NCBI RefSeq assembly: GCF_004346265.1
Contig: NZ_SMAP01000004.1
Coordinates: 174,056-238,055, forward strand
Length of the DNA stretch: 64,000 nt
DNA from: Thermomonas haemolytica
GTDB lineage: Bacteria; Pseudomonadota; Gammaproteobacteria; Xanthomonadales; Xanthomonadaceae
Direction of reading: 5' to 3'
Below are positions 55,147 through 64,000 of the stretch, piece after piece. Under the pieces are notes generated by a model. It was given only the letters and a program-made list of their open reading frames with translations. It was not told where the DNA came from and searched no databases. The translations under genes and the position numbers were made by a program. The first letter of the stretch is position 1; each line of letters opens with the position of its first letter.

Positions 55147-57795
55147 ATGCCCTTCGAAGCCACGCCCAGCGGAAGCGAGCCGTTGCAAGGACAGGCGGTG
55201 CGCCGGCGCGTCCCCGCCTGGGCCTGGGGGCTGCTGGTGCTGTTGCTGGGCCTGGGCGGCACCCTGTGGCTGGCCGACCTGGAGCGCGTCCGTGGCGAGC
55301 GCGAGGCGCGCCGGGAGTTCGTCAAGCAGGCCGTGCATTACTCCAACAGCCTCTACGAACAGCTGCGCCAGTGCGAGCATCTGATCCGGGCGTTCCAGTC
55401 GATCTTCCTGTCGTCCGACGAGGTGACCCCGGACGAGTACATGCGCGCCTACGAGAACATGCAGGCCAGCGGCGACATTCGTATCAGCCTGCAGGCGCTG
55501 GCCTATGCCGAGCGCCGTCTCATCGACGGGCGCGAGCACTACATCACCACCATGTACGTGCCGCAGGAAGGCAACGAGGCCCTGCGCGGACTGGACATCG
55601 CCCGCCAGCCGATGAACATGGAGGCGTTGCGGCGATCGCGCGACAGCAACCAGGTGGCGATGTCGCCGCCGTTCCGGTTGATCCAGAGCCGCGACAGCGC
55701 GGGGCCGCTGGACGGCGTCATCCTGCGCCTTCCGGTCTATCGCCCCGGCCCCATCCCGGCCAGCCTCGAAGCGCGTCGGCAGGACATGGTGGGCTCGCTC
55801 GGCGCCTCGTTCCGCATCGCCGACCTGATCAATTCCGTCATCCCCGAGTCGCCGTCCGAACTGGCCAGCGTGAAGGTCGAGGACGTGGGCGACGGCTCCC
55901 CGCGCCTGCTGTACGAGCGCCGGTTCGCGGCGTCATCGGGTGGGTTGCCGCACGTGGTGGAGTTCCACTTCGGCGGGCGCACATGGCGGTTCAGTGCCGC
56001 CCCGCGTGCGGCCCTGGATGGGCAGGGCGGGTGGTGGGTGGTGGTCTGGATCGGCAGCGCGATCAGCGTCCTGCTGGCCGCGCTGGCATGGTCGCTGGTG
56101 AGCACGCGCGAACAGGCGATCGCGCTCGGCACCGCGATGAGCGCGCGCTTCCGCGCGAGCGAGGAGCGCTTCCGCACCCTCAACGAGCTGCTGCCCTGCC
56201 TGGTGTTGCTGGTGCGCAAGGACGACGGCACCATCGTGTACCGCAACGCGGTCGCGCGCCAGAAGCTCGACCCCCACGCCGGCGCCCGCGGTGGTTTCGG
56301 CACCCTGCTGGAGATCGGCGGCCAGGACCACCTGCAGGCGGCGGAGGAAGGCACCTCGCAGGCCCTGGAGGTGCAGATGCGCGATGCCGAGGGCCGCCCG
56401 TTCTGGGCCACGACCTGGATCACTTCGGTCGAGATCGACGACGTGCCGATGTGGCTGCTGGTGGCCAGCGACACCACCGAGCAGCGGCAGTTGACCGAGC
56501 GCCTCAGCTACCAGGCCAGCCATGATCCGCTGACCCGGCTGTTCAACCGCCGCGAGTTCGAGCTGCGCGCGCAGGCGCTGCTGTCCGGCAGCGGGCGCCA
56601 GGTCGGCGCGCTGCTGTTCATCGACCTCGACCAGTTCAAGCTGATCAACGACACCTCGGGCCATGGCGCCGGCGACGAGCTGCTGGTGCGGCTGGCCATG
56701 CTGATGAAGGAGAACCTGCGCCCGCACGACATGCTGGCGCGGCTGGGCGGCGACGAGTTCGGGGTGCTGCTGTCCGGCGTGCGCACCACCGAGGAGGCGC
56801 TGCAGGCGGCCGAGCGCATGCGCGCCGGGATCGAGACCTTCGTGTTCACCTGGGAAGGCCGCAACTACACCATCAGCGCCAGCATCGGCGTGGTGATGCT
56901 GCGCAGCGCAGCCTCGCTGAAGGAGCTGTTCGCGCATGCGGACGCGGCCTGCTACCTGGCCAAGGAAGCCGGCCGCAACCGCATCCACCTGTATGCCGAG
57001 GACGATGCCGCGATCGCGCGCCGGATGGGCGAGATGGAATGGGCCAACCGCATCCGCGAGGCGCTCAACGACGGCCGCCTGCTGCTGGACTACCAGGAGC
57101 TGCATCCGCTGCGCGGCGAGGGCGGGGTGCACATCGAGCTGCTGCTGCGCCTGCGCGACGAGGACGGCGGCGAGGTGCTGCCGGGCGCCTTCCTGCCGGC
57201 GGCCGAGCGCTACGGGCTGATGCCGCTGGTGGACCGCTGGGTGGTGGAGACCGCGCTGGCCCACCTGGACCGCCTGCATCCCAGCGGGAAAGCGCTGGCC
57301 ACCTGCGCGATCAACCTGTCCGCGGCGAGCCTGGAGGATCCGGGCCTGTTCGAGCGCATCGCCCAGCTGCTGGAGCTGCACCGGATCGACCCGCGGCGGC
57401 TGGTGTTCGAGATCACCGAGACGGTGGCGATGCGCGATTTCGCCGCCTCCAGTGCGCTGATCGCCCGCCTGCGCCAGCTCGGCTGCCGGGTGGCGCTGGA
57501 CGATTTCGGCGCCGGCATGTCCTCGTTCGGCTATCTCAAGGACCTCGAGCTGGACATGGTGAAGATCGACGGCATCTTCGTGCAGAACATGGCCAGCGAC
57601 CGCATGTCGCGCTCGATCGTACGCGCGGTGGCCGAGATCGGCCACGAGCAGGGCCTGCAGGTGGTGGCCGAATGGGTGTCGTCGCAGGAACTGCTGGACC
57701 TGCTGGCCGGCATGTCGGTGGACTACGCGCAGGGGTTCGCCCTGCACCGGCCGCAGCGCGTGCTGTTCCAGCGCGATGCCGGCGCCGGCGCGTGA
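55147..57795 (+). CDS. membrane CHASE-PAS-GGDEF-EAL protein (c-di-GMP turnover)
   Basis: An 882-residue sensor. Membrane segment about 24-44, periplasmic CHASE domain (about 70-290; SIFLSSDEVTPDEYMRAY), second membrane segment about 300-322, a PAS-like domain (about 335-455), GGDEF domain (about 465-625) with GGDEF at 534-538 and an inhibitory RxxD (RPHD) five residues upstream, and an EAL domain (about 640-880). The EAL motif reads ELL (664-666); E664 is kept, and DDFGAG, VKID, VVAEWV and QGFALHRP blocks look functional. It could make, degrade or both make and degrade cyclic di-GMP. The start is 24 bases after nadK. Confidence 0.93.
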   Translation: MPFEATPSGSEPLQGQAVRRRVPAWAWGLLVLLLGLGGTLWLADLERVRGEREARREFVKQAVHYSNSLYEQLRQCEHLIRAFQSIFLSSDEVTPDEYMRAYENMQASGDIRISLQALAYAERRLIDGREHYITTMYVPQEGNEALRGLDIARQPMNMEALRRSRDSNQVAMSPPFRLIQSRDSAGPLDGVILRLPVYRPGPIPASLEARRQDMVGSLGASFRIADLINSVIPESPSELASVKVEDVGDGSPRLLYERRFAASSGGLPHVVEFHFGGRTWRFSAAPRAALDGQGGWWVVVWIGSAISVLLAALAWSLVSTREQAIALGTAMSARFRASEERFRTLNELLPCLVLLVRKDDGTIVYRNAVARQKLDPHAGARGGFGTLLEIGGQDHLQAAEEGTSQALEVQMRDAEGRPFWATTWITSVEIDDVPMWLLVASDTTEQRQLTERLSYQASHDPLTRLFNRREFELRAQALLSGSGRQVGALLFIDLDQFKLINDTSGHGAGDELLVRLAMLMKENLRPHDMLARLGGDEFGVLLSGVRTTEEALQAAERMRAGIETFVFTWEGRNYTISASIGVVMLRSAASLKELFAHADAACYLAKEAGRNRIHLYAEDDAAIARRMGEMEWANRIREALNDGRLLLDYQELHPLRGEGGVHIELLLRLRDEDGGEVLPGAFLPAAERYGLMPLVDRWVVETALAHLDRLHPSGKALATCAINLSAASLEDPGLFERIAQLLELHRIDPRRLVFEITETVAMRDFAASSALIARLRQLGCRVALDDFGAGMSSFGYLKDLELDMVKIDGIFVQNMASDRMSRSIVRAVAEIGHEQGLQVVAEWVSSQELLDLLAGMSVDYAQGFALHRPQRVLFQRDAGAGA

Positions 57796-57831
57796 GCCGC
57801 CCGGTTCAGCGCCTGATCCCGTCCTTGCCCG

Positions 57832-57837
57832 CATACT
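57832..57837 (+). promoter_or_regulatory. -10-like CATACT seven bases before the 5'-nucleotidase start
   Basis: CATACT stands alone in a G+C-rich gap of 49 bases; seven bases separate it from the ATG and no Shine-Dalgarno is present. It is a possible leaderless promoter, weaker than the nadK and mtnA cases. Confidence 0.35.
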
Positions 57838-57844
57838 TGCCGTG

Positions 57845-58786
57845 ATGCCCGACCACGCCCCGCCCGCGCCGCCCGAGTCCGACGACCGCCTTCCGCCGCC
57901 CCTGGTGGTGGCGATCACCGCGCGCGCGCTGTTCCACATGGAGGACAGCCATGCGGTGTTCGAGCGCGAGGGCATCGATGCGTTCGCCGCGCACCAGCGC
58001 CAGCGCGAGAACGAGGTGCTACCGCCCGGCATCGCCTTCCCGCTGGTGCGCAAGCTGCTGGGCCTGAACGCGGGGGCGCGCCGGGTGGAGGTGATCCTGC
58101 TCTCGCGCAATTCCTCCGATACCGGGCTGCGCGTGTTCAATTCGATTCAGCACCATGGGCTGGACATCCGCCGTGCCACCTTCACCGCCGGCGCGCCGGT
58201 CTGGCCCTACATCAAGCCGTTCGGCGCGCAGCTGTTCCTCTCGGCCAATCCGGAATCGGTGCGGCGCGCGCTGGAGGCCGGGGTGGCGGCGGCCACGATT
58301 CTGCCGGAACGGGCCAGCGAACCGCGGCATCCGCATCAATTGCGGATCGCATTCGATGGCGATGCGGTGATTTTTGGCGACGAGAGCGAGCGGGTCTCGC
58401 GCGAGCAGGGGGTGGAGGCGTTCGGCCGCCACGAGCGCGAGCGTGCGCACGAGCCGCTTTCCGGCGGCCCGTTCCGTGGCTTCCTGGCGGCCCTGCACGA
58501 CCTGCAGGCGGCGTTCCCGCCGGGCCAGGACGCGCCGATCCGCACCGCGCTGGTCACCGCGCGCTCGGCCCCCGCGCACGAACGGGTGATCCGCACCCTG
58601 CGCGAATGGGGCGTGCGCCTGGACGAGGCGCTGTTCCTCGGCGGCCGCGACAAGGGGCCGTTCCTGGAGGCGTTCGGGGCCGACATCTTCTTCGACGATT
58701 CCCCGCACAATATCGATTCCGCGCGCCGCCACGTGGCTGCCGGCCACGTGCCCCACGGCGTGGCCAATGAGGCCAGGCAAGGTTGA
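57845..58786 (+). CDS. 5'-nucleotidase (cytosolic NT5C1-like, PF06189)
   Basis: A 313-residue 5'-nucleotidase of the bacterial NT5C1-like family, expected to dephosphorylate purine or pyrimidine monophosphates. Blocks that identify it are VVAITARALFHMEDSH, VILLSRNSSDTGLRVFNSIQHHGLDIRRA, RIAFDGDAVIFGDES (with the DGD-type nucleophile region) and IRTALVTARSAPAHERVIRTLREW, followed by GADIFFDDSP. The start at 57845 gives a usual length. It follows the GGDEF-EAL gene after 49 bases. Confidence 0.9.
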   Translation: MPDHAPPAPPESDDRLPPPLVVAITARALFHMEDSHAVFEREGIDAFAAHQRQRENEVLPPGIAFPLVRKLLGLNAGARRVEVILLSRNSSDTGLRVFNSIQHHGLDIRRATFTAGAPVWPYIKPFGAQLFLSANPESVRRALEAGVAAATILPERASEPRHPHQLRIAFDGDAVIFGDESERVSREQGVEAFGRHERERAHEPLSGGPFRGFLAALHDLQAAFPPGQDAPIRTALVTARSAPAHERVIRTLREWGVRLDEALFLGGRDKGPFLEAFGADIFFDDSPHNIDSARRHVAAGHVPHGVANEARQG

Positions 58787-58795
58787 ACCTGCCGG

Positions 58796-59314
58796 TCAAT
58801 CCGGCAGGCGCAGTCCGGTCAGCTTCCAGCCCAGGCCGTCGCGGCGGAACTCGAACACCACCGGCCTGCCTTCGGCGCTGGCGACGGTCGCGGTGAACAG
58901 CGACGGCGATTGAAACCGGGTTTGCGCGTGCTTTAGGCCGTCATTGGGCGCGCCGGGCGCGGTGGTGCGCGCAAGTGCGCTGCCCTGCAGCAGGGTGGCC
59001 AGCCCCTGCGGCGAGGCCATCGCCTTCACCGCGGGCTCGGTAAAGGCACTGCTGACCTTGCCGATGGCCAGCGGTCCCGAACGGGAGGCGGTGCGCGCCA
59101 GGATGTCGCGCATGATCTTTTCTTCGAGCTGCGGGCGCAGGCTTTCCTGCAGACGCTGGAAATCCACGAACCGCCACAGCTCGTCCTGCTGGCCCGCGGC
59201 CACCAGCCGGCGGATGCCGTTGATCGCCAGCCACGGCCCGGCGGCCACGTAGGCCAGGAGCAGCAGTGCCAGCAGGCCCAGCGGGACCAGGGTCCATTTC
59301 AGTTTCGTGCGCAT
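58796..59314 (-). CDS. DUF2939 membrane-anchored protein
   Basis: A 172-residue protein with an N-terminal membrane segment (about residues 9-28, LVPLGLLALLLLAYVAAGPW) and a periplasmic body (AINGIRRLVAAGQQDELWRFVDFQRLQESLRPQLEEKI) that matches the DUF2939 pattern. The function is unknown. The start at 59314 (MRTKLKWTLV) is the one in front of the anchor; AGGACATG precedes it. It is convergent with the 5'-nucleotidase gene (10 bases between stop codons). Confidence 0.8.
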   Translation of the reverse strand: MRTKLKWTLVPLGLLALLLLAYVAAGPWLAINGIRRLVAAGQQDELWRFVDFQRLQESLRPQLEEKIMRDILARTASRSGPLAIGKVSSAFTEPAVKAMASPQGLATLLQGSALARTTAPGAPNDGLKHAQTRFQSPSLFTATVASAEGRPVVFEFRRDGLGWKLTGLRLPD

Positions 59315-59358
59315 GTCCTGCCTCTCCGGAGCCCGCCACAGCCTGCCCAAATGGCAAC

Positions 59359-59380
59359 GGCCGGGCAAGCCCGGCCGTCG
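59359..59380 (-). terminator. hairpin after the DUF4785 gene
   Basis: ACGGCCGGGC and GCCCGGCCGT pair perfectly over 10 bp with a 2-base spacer, 22 bases beyond the DUF4785 stop on the minus strand. TTGCCATTTG follows, so the T-tract is weak. Confidence 0.5.
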
Positions 59381-59401
59381 TTTGTCGGAGTATCGCGGAT
59401 C

Positions 59402-60580
59402 TCAGAACCGGGCGGCGCGCTCGCGCGCTTCCAGCTTGCCCAGGCGGCTCTGGTCGTTGAGCTCCAGATCCCGCAGCTCGAATGGTGCGCCGTAGCCGGG
59501 CGGCAGGTGCTCGCGCTGGAATTGCAGCACGAGGGTTCCGTTGCCGGCGTCCATCCAAGCCGCGGCATGCGCCTCGGAGACCGGGCGCAGGCTGCCGTCC
59601 GGTGCGCTGGCGTACAGCGTGCCGCGCGCTTCATAGCGGCCGGGCGAGGCCGCCTGCACCGGCAGCGAGACCCGCAGCCGGCTGGCGTCCAGCGCGTAGC
59701 TGCCGGCGAGACGGGCGGTGGGCTGGGCGACGGCGAAGGCGGTGCGCGTATCGCGGGGAATCCCGCCCACATCCGAGAACACCTGCAGCTCCCACAGGCC
59801 AGGCGCGGTGACCACGCGGTCCGGCAGGGTGAACACGGCGGACTGGCTGCCGTCCGGATTGGCGCGCACGGGAACCGTCTGGCTGCGGCCATCGGGAGCC
59901 ACCAGCAGCGCCTGGCTACGCAGGGCGCCGGCGCGGTTGCCGGAGGTGGCCGCGATCGTCACCTTCATCGGCTCGCCGGCCAGCGCCTGGCTGCGGTCGG
60001 CACGGGCGTGCAGTACCACCGGGCTGTCGGGTTCGAACACGTGGATCACATACCGCCCCTGCGCGCGTGCGGCTTGCAGGGTCGCCTTGCCGGCGCCGCT
60101 GCCGCTGCCGAGGCGCAGCACCTGGGTGCCGGCGCTGGCGTCCATCCCGGCCTGGCGCAGGGCCTGTACATCGGCGCTGCGGGCGATGGCGACCGGACGA
60201 CCCTGCATCGTCACCCGGATGTCGTCGGCGCGCAGGGCGGTCGCGCCGGCCGCGGGGCTGACCCGCACCAGCGCATTGGCAGCCGACAGCGGCAGCGTCA
60301 CGCCGCGCTGCAGCTCATTGCCCTGCACGGTCAGCCAGTATTCGCGGCTTTCGGCCTGGTACGGCGGGGTGGCCGCCAGCGCCAGCGCCGGATCGAGTGG
60401 CCAGGAGAACGCCACCGGCTGGCGTTCGAACGTGCCGGCCGGGGCCGGCAGGGTGGCCAGGCGCACGGGCACCCGGTCGCCGCTGCCCGCCGGAAGCAGG
60501 GGCTGGGCCGCGAACGCGGCCGCCATCAGGAGTTGCGACAGGGCGGCGATGGCCGCTGCGCGAAGGATCATGGGACGCAT
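59402..60580 (-). CDS. exported DUF4785 protein
   Basis: A 392-residue secreted protein with a signal peptide (about 1-25, ending AFAAQ). It consists of beta-rich immunoglobulin-like modules (GRYVIHVFEPDSPVVLHARAD, GLWELQVFSDVGGIPRDTRTAFAVAQPTARL, and a C-terminal PPGYGAPFELRDLELNDQSRL). The layout and the C-terminal block match DUF4785 proteins of xanthomonads, often found with secreted hydrolases. It starts 10 bases after the stop of the alpha/beta-hydrolase gene upstream, so the two are an operon. Alternative start Met4 at 60571. Confidence 0.8.
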   Translation of the reverse strand: MRPMILRAAAIAALSQLLMAAAFAAQPLLPAGSGDRVPVRLATLPAPAGTFERQPVAFSWPLDPALALAATPPYQAESREYWLTVQGNELQRGVTLPLSAANALVRVSPAAGATALRADDIRVTMQGRPVAIARSADVQALRQAGMDASAGTQVLRLGSGSGAGKATLQAARAQGRYVIHVFEPDSPVVLHARADRSQALAGEPMKVTIAATSGNRAGALRSQALLVAPDGRSQTVPVRANPDGSQSAVFTLPDRVVTAPGLWELQVFSDVGGIPRDTRTAFAVAQPTARLAGSYALDASRLRVSLPVQAASPGRYEARGTLYASAPDGSLRPVSEAHAAAWMDAGNGTLVLQFQREHLPPGYGAPFELRDLELNDQSRLGKLEARERAARF

Positions 60581-60590
60581 GCGGGTGGCC

Positions 60591-61469
60591 TCACTTCATG
60601 TCGTTGCGGAGGATGGTGTCCAGGCCGAAGCAGGCGCGCCGACTCTGGTTGTGGCTGAGCGGCTCGCTGCCGGCCATCCGTGACTTGTCGTAGAACCACA
60701 CCGCGCCGGCGGCGGACTGGCTGCTGCAGTTGAGGAAGCCGTCGGAGCAGCTGTCCAGCCAGGCCTGGGTGATCTCGAGGCCCAGGTTGAGGGTGTAGCC
60801 ACCGCAGTAGCTGTCCGGGTCCCAGACCGCGGTTTCCACGTCGGTGCCGACCACGCTGCGGAACTGCCGGGGCAGCGAAGGACGCCCGCCGGTGCCGTAC
60901 AGGTAGTTGGCGTTGTAGTAGGCCATCCAGCTCACCTGCTGCTGGCGCACCGCGTCCGACTTGTAGCCCAGCAGCCAGCCGAGCGAGGTCTCGAACACGT
61001 TGCCGTTGATCACCGCGTCCGCCAGCGGGGTGCCGGCGGAGGAGGGCGCGAGCGCGTTGACCCGCACGATGCGGCTGATGATCGCCGGATAGCGGCTGTC
61101 CCAGGTGGGGTTGGAGAGCATCCAGCGCACGATGTTGCCGCCGTTGGAATGGGTGATCACGATCAGGCGGGTGATGCCCTTGGCGTTGATGAACTGGGTG
61201 AGCTGGTCGGCCAGGCAGCCGGCGGCACGGCTGTCCCACATGTACTGGTCGAAGTCGCAGTTGATGACCACGTAGTTGGCGGGATTGGCCAGCCCGGCGC
61301 GGACGTTGTTGACCATCGTCGGCTGCCAGTAATCGTTGTAGGCATCGGTTTGCTTGCCGGTGCCGTGGACGAAGGCCACGCCGGTGACATCCGCGGCGCG
61401 TGCCGGGTGTACGGCGAGCAAGGCGGCGCATAGCGCGAGCGCCGCCAGCATGAATCTGGAGGTGAGCAT
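60591..61469 (-). CDS. secreted alpha/beta hydrolase (lipase-like)
   Basis: A 292-residue exported alpha/beta hydrolase with signal peptide 1-25 (ending ARA). The oxyanion block FVHGTGKQTDAY (about 33-44) and the nucleophile elbow ITHSNGGNIVRW (S108) define the fold; the elbow reads H-S-N-G rather than the GHSxG of classical lipases. Several cysteines (C71, C85 and a C-terminal group) suggest disulfides, as expected for a secreted enzyme. The substrate is unknown. It precedes the DUF4785 gene, and both are probably secreted together. Confidence 0.82.
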   Translation of the reverse strand: MLTSRFMLAALALCAALLAVHPARAADVTGVAFVHGTGKQTDAYNDYWQPTMVNNVRAGLANPANYVVINCDFDQYMWDSRAAGCLADQLTQFINAKGITRLIVITHSNGGNIVRWMLSNPTWDSRYPAIISRIVRVNALAPSSAGTPLADAVINGNVFETSLGWLLGYKSDAVRQQQVSWMAYYNANYLYGTGGRPSLPRQFRSVVGTDVETAVWDPDSYCGGYTLNLGLEITQAWLDSCSDGFLNCSSQSAAGAVWFYDKSRMAGSEPLSHNQSRRACFGLDTILRNDMK

Positions 61470-61607
61470 CCCCTAAATCCCCATGTCGACATTGGCCGCA
61501 AGGCCTGCGGCAGGCCCGCCCGGTCCCCACCGGTCGGCAGCCTGGAGCATACGGGCTGGTACGGGGAAGTCATGCCGCAGCGCGGCAAGCAGCGGATGGG
61601 CGGCGGC

Positions 61608-63056
61608 TCAGGCGTCCAGCGTGCGCGCGATGTGCTCGCCCCAGGCCGCCAGCGCGTCGAGGAGGGTCTGCTTGGCCGGGTCGCCCGCATGCTGCCGCTG
61701 CAGTTCCTGCACGCGGGCGCGGTAGGCCGGCAGAGTGAGTTCGGACAGGCCGCCATCGCCCAGCAGGCGCTCGCGGCGGTAGGCATCCCACTGCTGACGC
61801 TCTGCAGCCGACAGGGTGTGCGGCCAGTTGCGCGCGCGATAGCGAAACAGCAGTGACGGCAGGCGCGAATCCTGGAACGCAAACTGCACCTGCCCCAACT
61901 GCTCCGGACTGGTGGCGCGGACCTGCGGCAGCAGGCGCTTGTCGGCGGGAGCGAGGAAGCCGTCGTACAGCGCCGCATCCGGGTCGGTGGCCCCCTGCGG
62001 GCGATCGTGCGCGTACACCCGGCGGATCTTCTCGGCCAGCGCGGGGCCGGCGGCGCGCAGGCGGGCGGCGCGCTGTTCGACCACGGCCGGGTCGATCTTG
62101 AGCCGCGCGAAGTCCGGCGCGCGCAGGTGCCGCCACTCCACCAGCGCCGGGCACTTGTTGGCGTGCACTTCCTTCAGCGCGATCCGCGCTTCGCCCTCGG
62201 CGAGGTCGGCCTGGCGCACGTACAGGCGCGCGGCGATGGCCTCGGCGTCCAGCGCGAGCAGCGGCTCCGGGTCGCTGGCGAGATCGAACACGATCGTGCG
62301 CGTCTCATACTCCGGATGCCGCGCCAGCGGCAGCACCGGCGCCGCGCACAGGCGCGCGGCGGAGAAGCGCTGCGAGACATGCAGCAGCGGGGTCATCGCC
62401 ACCGGATCGAGCAGAGCGGCGGCATGGTGCTTGTCGCGCAGGCGCAGGGCGTGGTCCCACAGCCGCGGCTGGTGGCTGCGGAACAGCCGCGCCAGCCCGA
62501 TCAGCGCGCGCACGTCGCTCAACGCCTCGTGCGCCATGCCTTCGCGCAGGCCGTTGTCCTCGGCCAGGTGTTCGAGCTTGAAGCTGGTGCCCTGGCCGTC
62601 CTCGCGGGTGCGCCAGGCGATCCCATCCGGGCGCAGGGCGTGCATCAGGCGCAGCGCGTCCAGCAGGTCCCAGCGCGAGTTGCCGTTCTTGTATTCGCGC
62701 TCGTAGGGGTCGTGGAAGTTGCGGTACAGCCCGTAGCGGATGAATTCATCATCGAAGCGCAGCGAGTTGTAGCCCACGCTGCAGGTGCCGGGGCGGCCCA
62801 TTTCCTCGACGATGCGGGCGAACGCGGTGGCCTCGTTGACGCCATCGCGCAGCGCAGCCTGCGGGGTGATCCCGGTCACCAGGCTGGCGTCCGGCGAGGG
62901 CAAAAGGTCATCCGCCGGCTGCACGAAGAAGCTGATCGGTTCCTCCACCGGGTTCAGCGCGAGGTCGGTGCGGATCGCGGCGAACTGGGCGATGCGGCTG
63001 CGGCGCGGGTCCGCACCGAAGGTCTCGAGGTCGTAGAACAGGAAGGACTCGGCCAT
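61608..63056 (-). CDS. sbcB: exodeoxyribonuclease I
   Basis: A 482-residue DEDD-type 3'-5' exonuclease acting on single-stranded DNA in recombination and mismatch repair. The catalytic D9 and E11 lie in FYDLETFGADPRRSR; VGYNSLRFDDEFIRYGLYRNFHDPYEREY and AHEALSDVRALIGLA carry further acidic residues, and the SH3-like and C-terminal helical domains follow. The start at 63056 (MAESFLFYDLETFG) is fixed by the catalytic motif. It starts seven bases after the tonB stop (operon). Confidence 0.95.
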   Translation of the reverse strand: MAESFLFYDLETFGADPRRSRIAQFAAIRTDLALNPVEEPISFFVQPADDLLPSPDASLVTGITPQAALRDGVNEATAFARIVEEMGRPGTCSVGYNSLRFDDEFIRYGLYRNFHDPYEREYKNGNSRWDLLDALRLMHALRPDGIAWRTREDGQGTSFKLEHLAEDNGLREGMAHEALSDVRALIGLARLFRSHQPRLWDHALRLRDKHHAAALLDPVAMTPLLHVSQRFSAARLCAAPVLPLARHPEYETRTIVFDLASDPEPLLALDAEAIAARLYVRQADLAEGEARIALKEVHANKCPALVEWRHLRAPDFARLKIDPAVVEQRAARLRAAGPALAEKIRRVYAHDRPQGATDPDAALYDGFLAPADKRLLPQVRATSPEQLGQVQFAFQDSRLPSLLFRYRARNWPHTLSAAERQQWDAYRRERLLGDGGLSELTLPAYRARVQELQRQHAGDPAKQTLLDALAAWGEHIARTLDA

Positions 63057-63063
63057 CGCCGGT

Positions 63064-64000
<937 letters not shown>

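Noticed and set aside
49159-55539. A 2126-codon open frame antisense to gdhB and nadK
   Set aside because: It mirrors the strong third-position G/C bias of the true genes, its protein is His/Gln/Leu/Arg-rich without domains, and it covers two confirmed genes on the other strand. Other long antisense frames (4830-9245, 13552-17259) have the same cause.

Overview
This 64 kb window is a GC-rich bacterial chromosome segment. It looks like a member of the Xanthomonadaceae/Lysobacteraceae (Gammaproteobacteria; Lysobacter, Luteimonas, Thermomonas or Pseudoxanthomonas type). The assignment rests on family-typical contents: a DUF3011 repeat protein, a long LigA, a methionine synthase split over two genes, a large NAD-glutamate dehydrogenase, a PilH-type regulator, DUF4785 and DUF2884 proteins, and the gene order scpAB / yciI-bolA / smc-zipA-ligA-epmA. 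The genus is an inference. The window is dense and almost entirely housekeeping. I saw no insertion sequence, phage gene, CRISPR array, tRNA or rRNA. Both ends cut genes: a pirin-family gene on the left and serS on the right.

Layout. (1) 1-12.6 kb: pirin fragment, an exported protein, rluB, scpB and scpA on the minus strand; then yciI-bolA, smc, zipA, ligA and epmA on the plus strand. The chromosome-organising genes smc and scpAB thus flank a small divergent region. (2) 12.8-21.3 kb: a triple DUF3011 protein, mtnA, gyrA, an HDOD protein, a peroxiredoxin divergent from hsp20 (with a heat-shock-type promoter), cbpA and a PilH-like response regulator. (3) 21.4-29.1 kb, minus strand: acuI-LOG-DUF3147 joined by ATGA overlaps, then the 2-oxoglutarate dehydrogenase cluster sucA-sucB-lpdA. 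(4) 29.3-33.3 kb, minus strand: purB, a lipoprotein subclass B3 metallo-beta-lactamase, roxA (ribosomal protein L16 hydroxylase) and a DUF7931 protein in one tightly overlapping operon. (5) 33.3-38.9 kb: fumC facing a glycine-zipper lipoprotein, and a five-gene operon (small membrane protein, YtrA-type GntR regulator, ABC ATPase, ABC permease, DUF2884 lipoprotein) with a clear promoter and operator. (6) 38.9-43 kb: two FKBP isomerases, ugd, slyX and a DUF2058 gene. (7) 43-47.8 kb, minus strand: an ArsR-methyltransferase fusion (SahR-like) and split metH, with a strong operator-like palindrome at the regulator start. (8) 48-64 kb: acyl-CoA dehydrogenase, NAD-glutamate dehydrogenase, nadK, a CHASE-PAS-GGDEF-EAL protein, a 5'-nucleotidase, DUF2939, DUF4785 plus a secreted hydrolase, sbcB, tonB and serS.

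The most interesting items are regulatory or contextual rather than a wholly new gene system. They are the YtrA operon with its undescribed 82-residue first gene and a palindrome over the -10 box; the SahR-like palindrome covering the regulator's own ribosome-binding region; the beta-lactamase between purB and roxA; two copies of a structured intergenic repeat, one of which supplies the ligA ribosome-binding site; a sigma-32-type promoter before hsp20; and several genes whose -10-like box sits 6-7 bases from the start codon, suggesting leaderless mRNAs. All homology calls come from reading the sequence, not from a database search.
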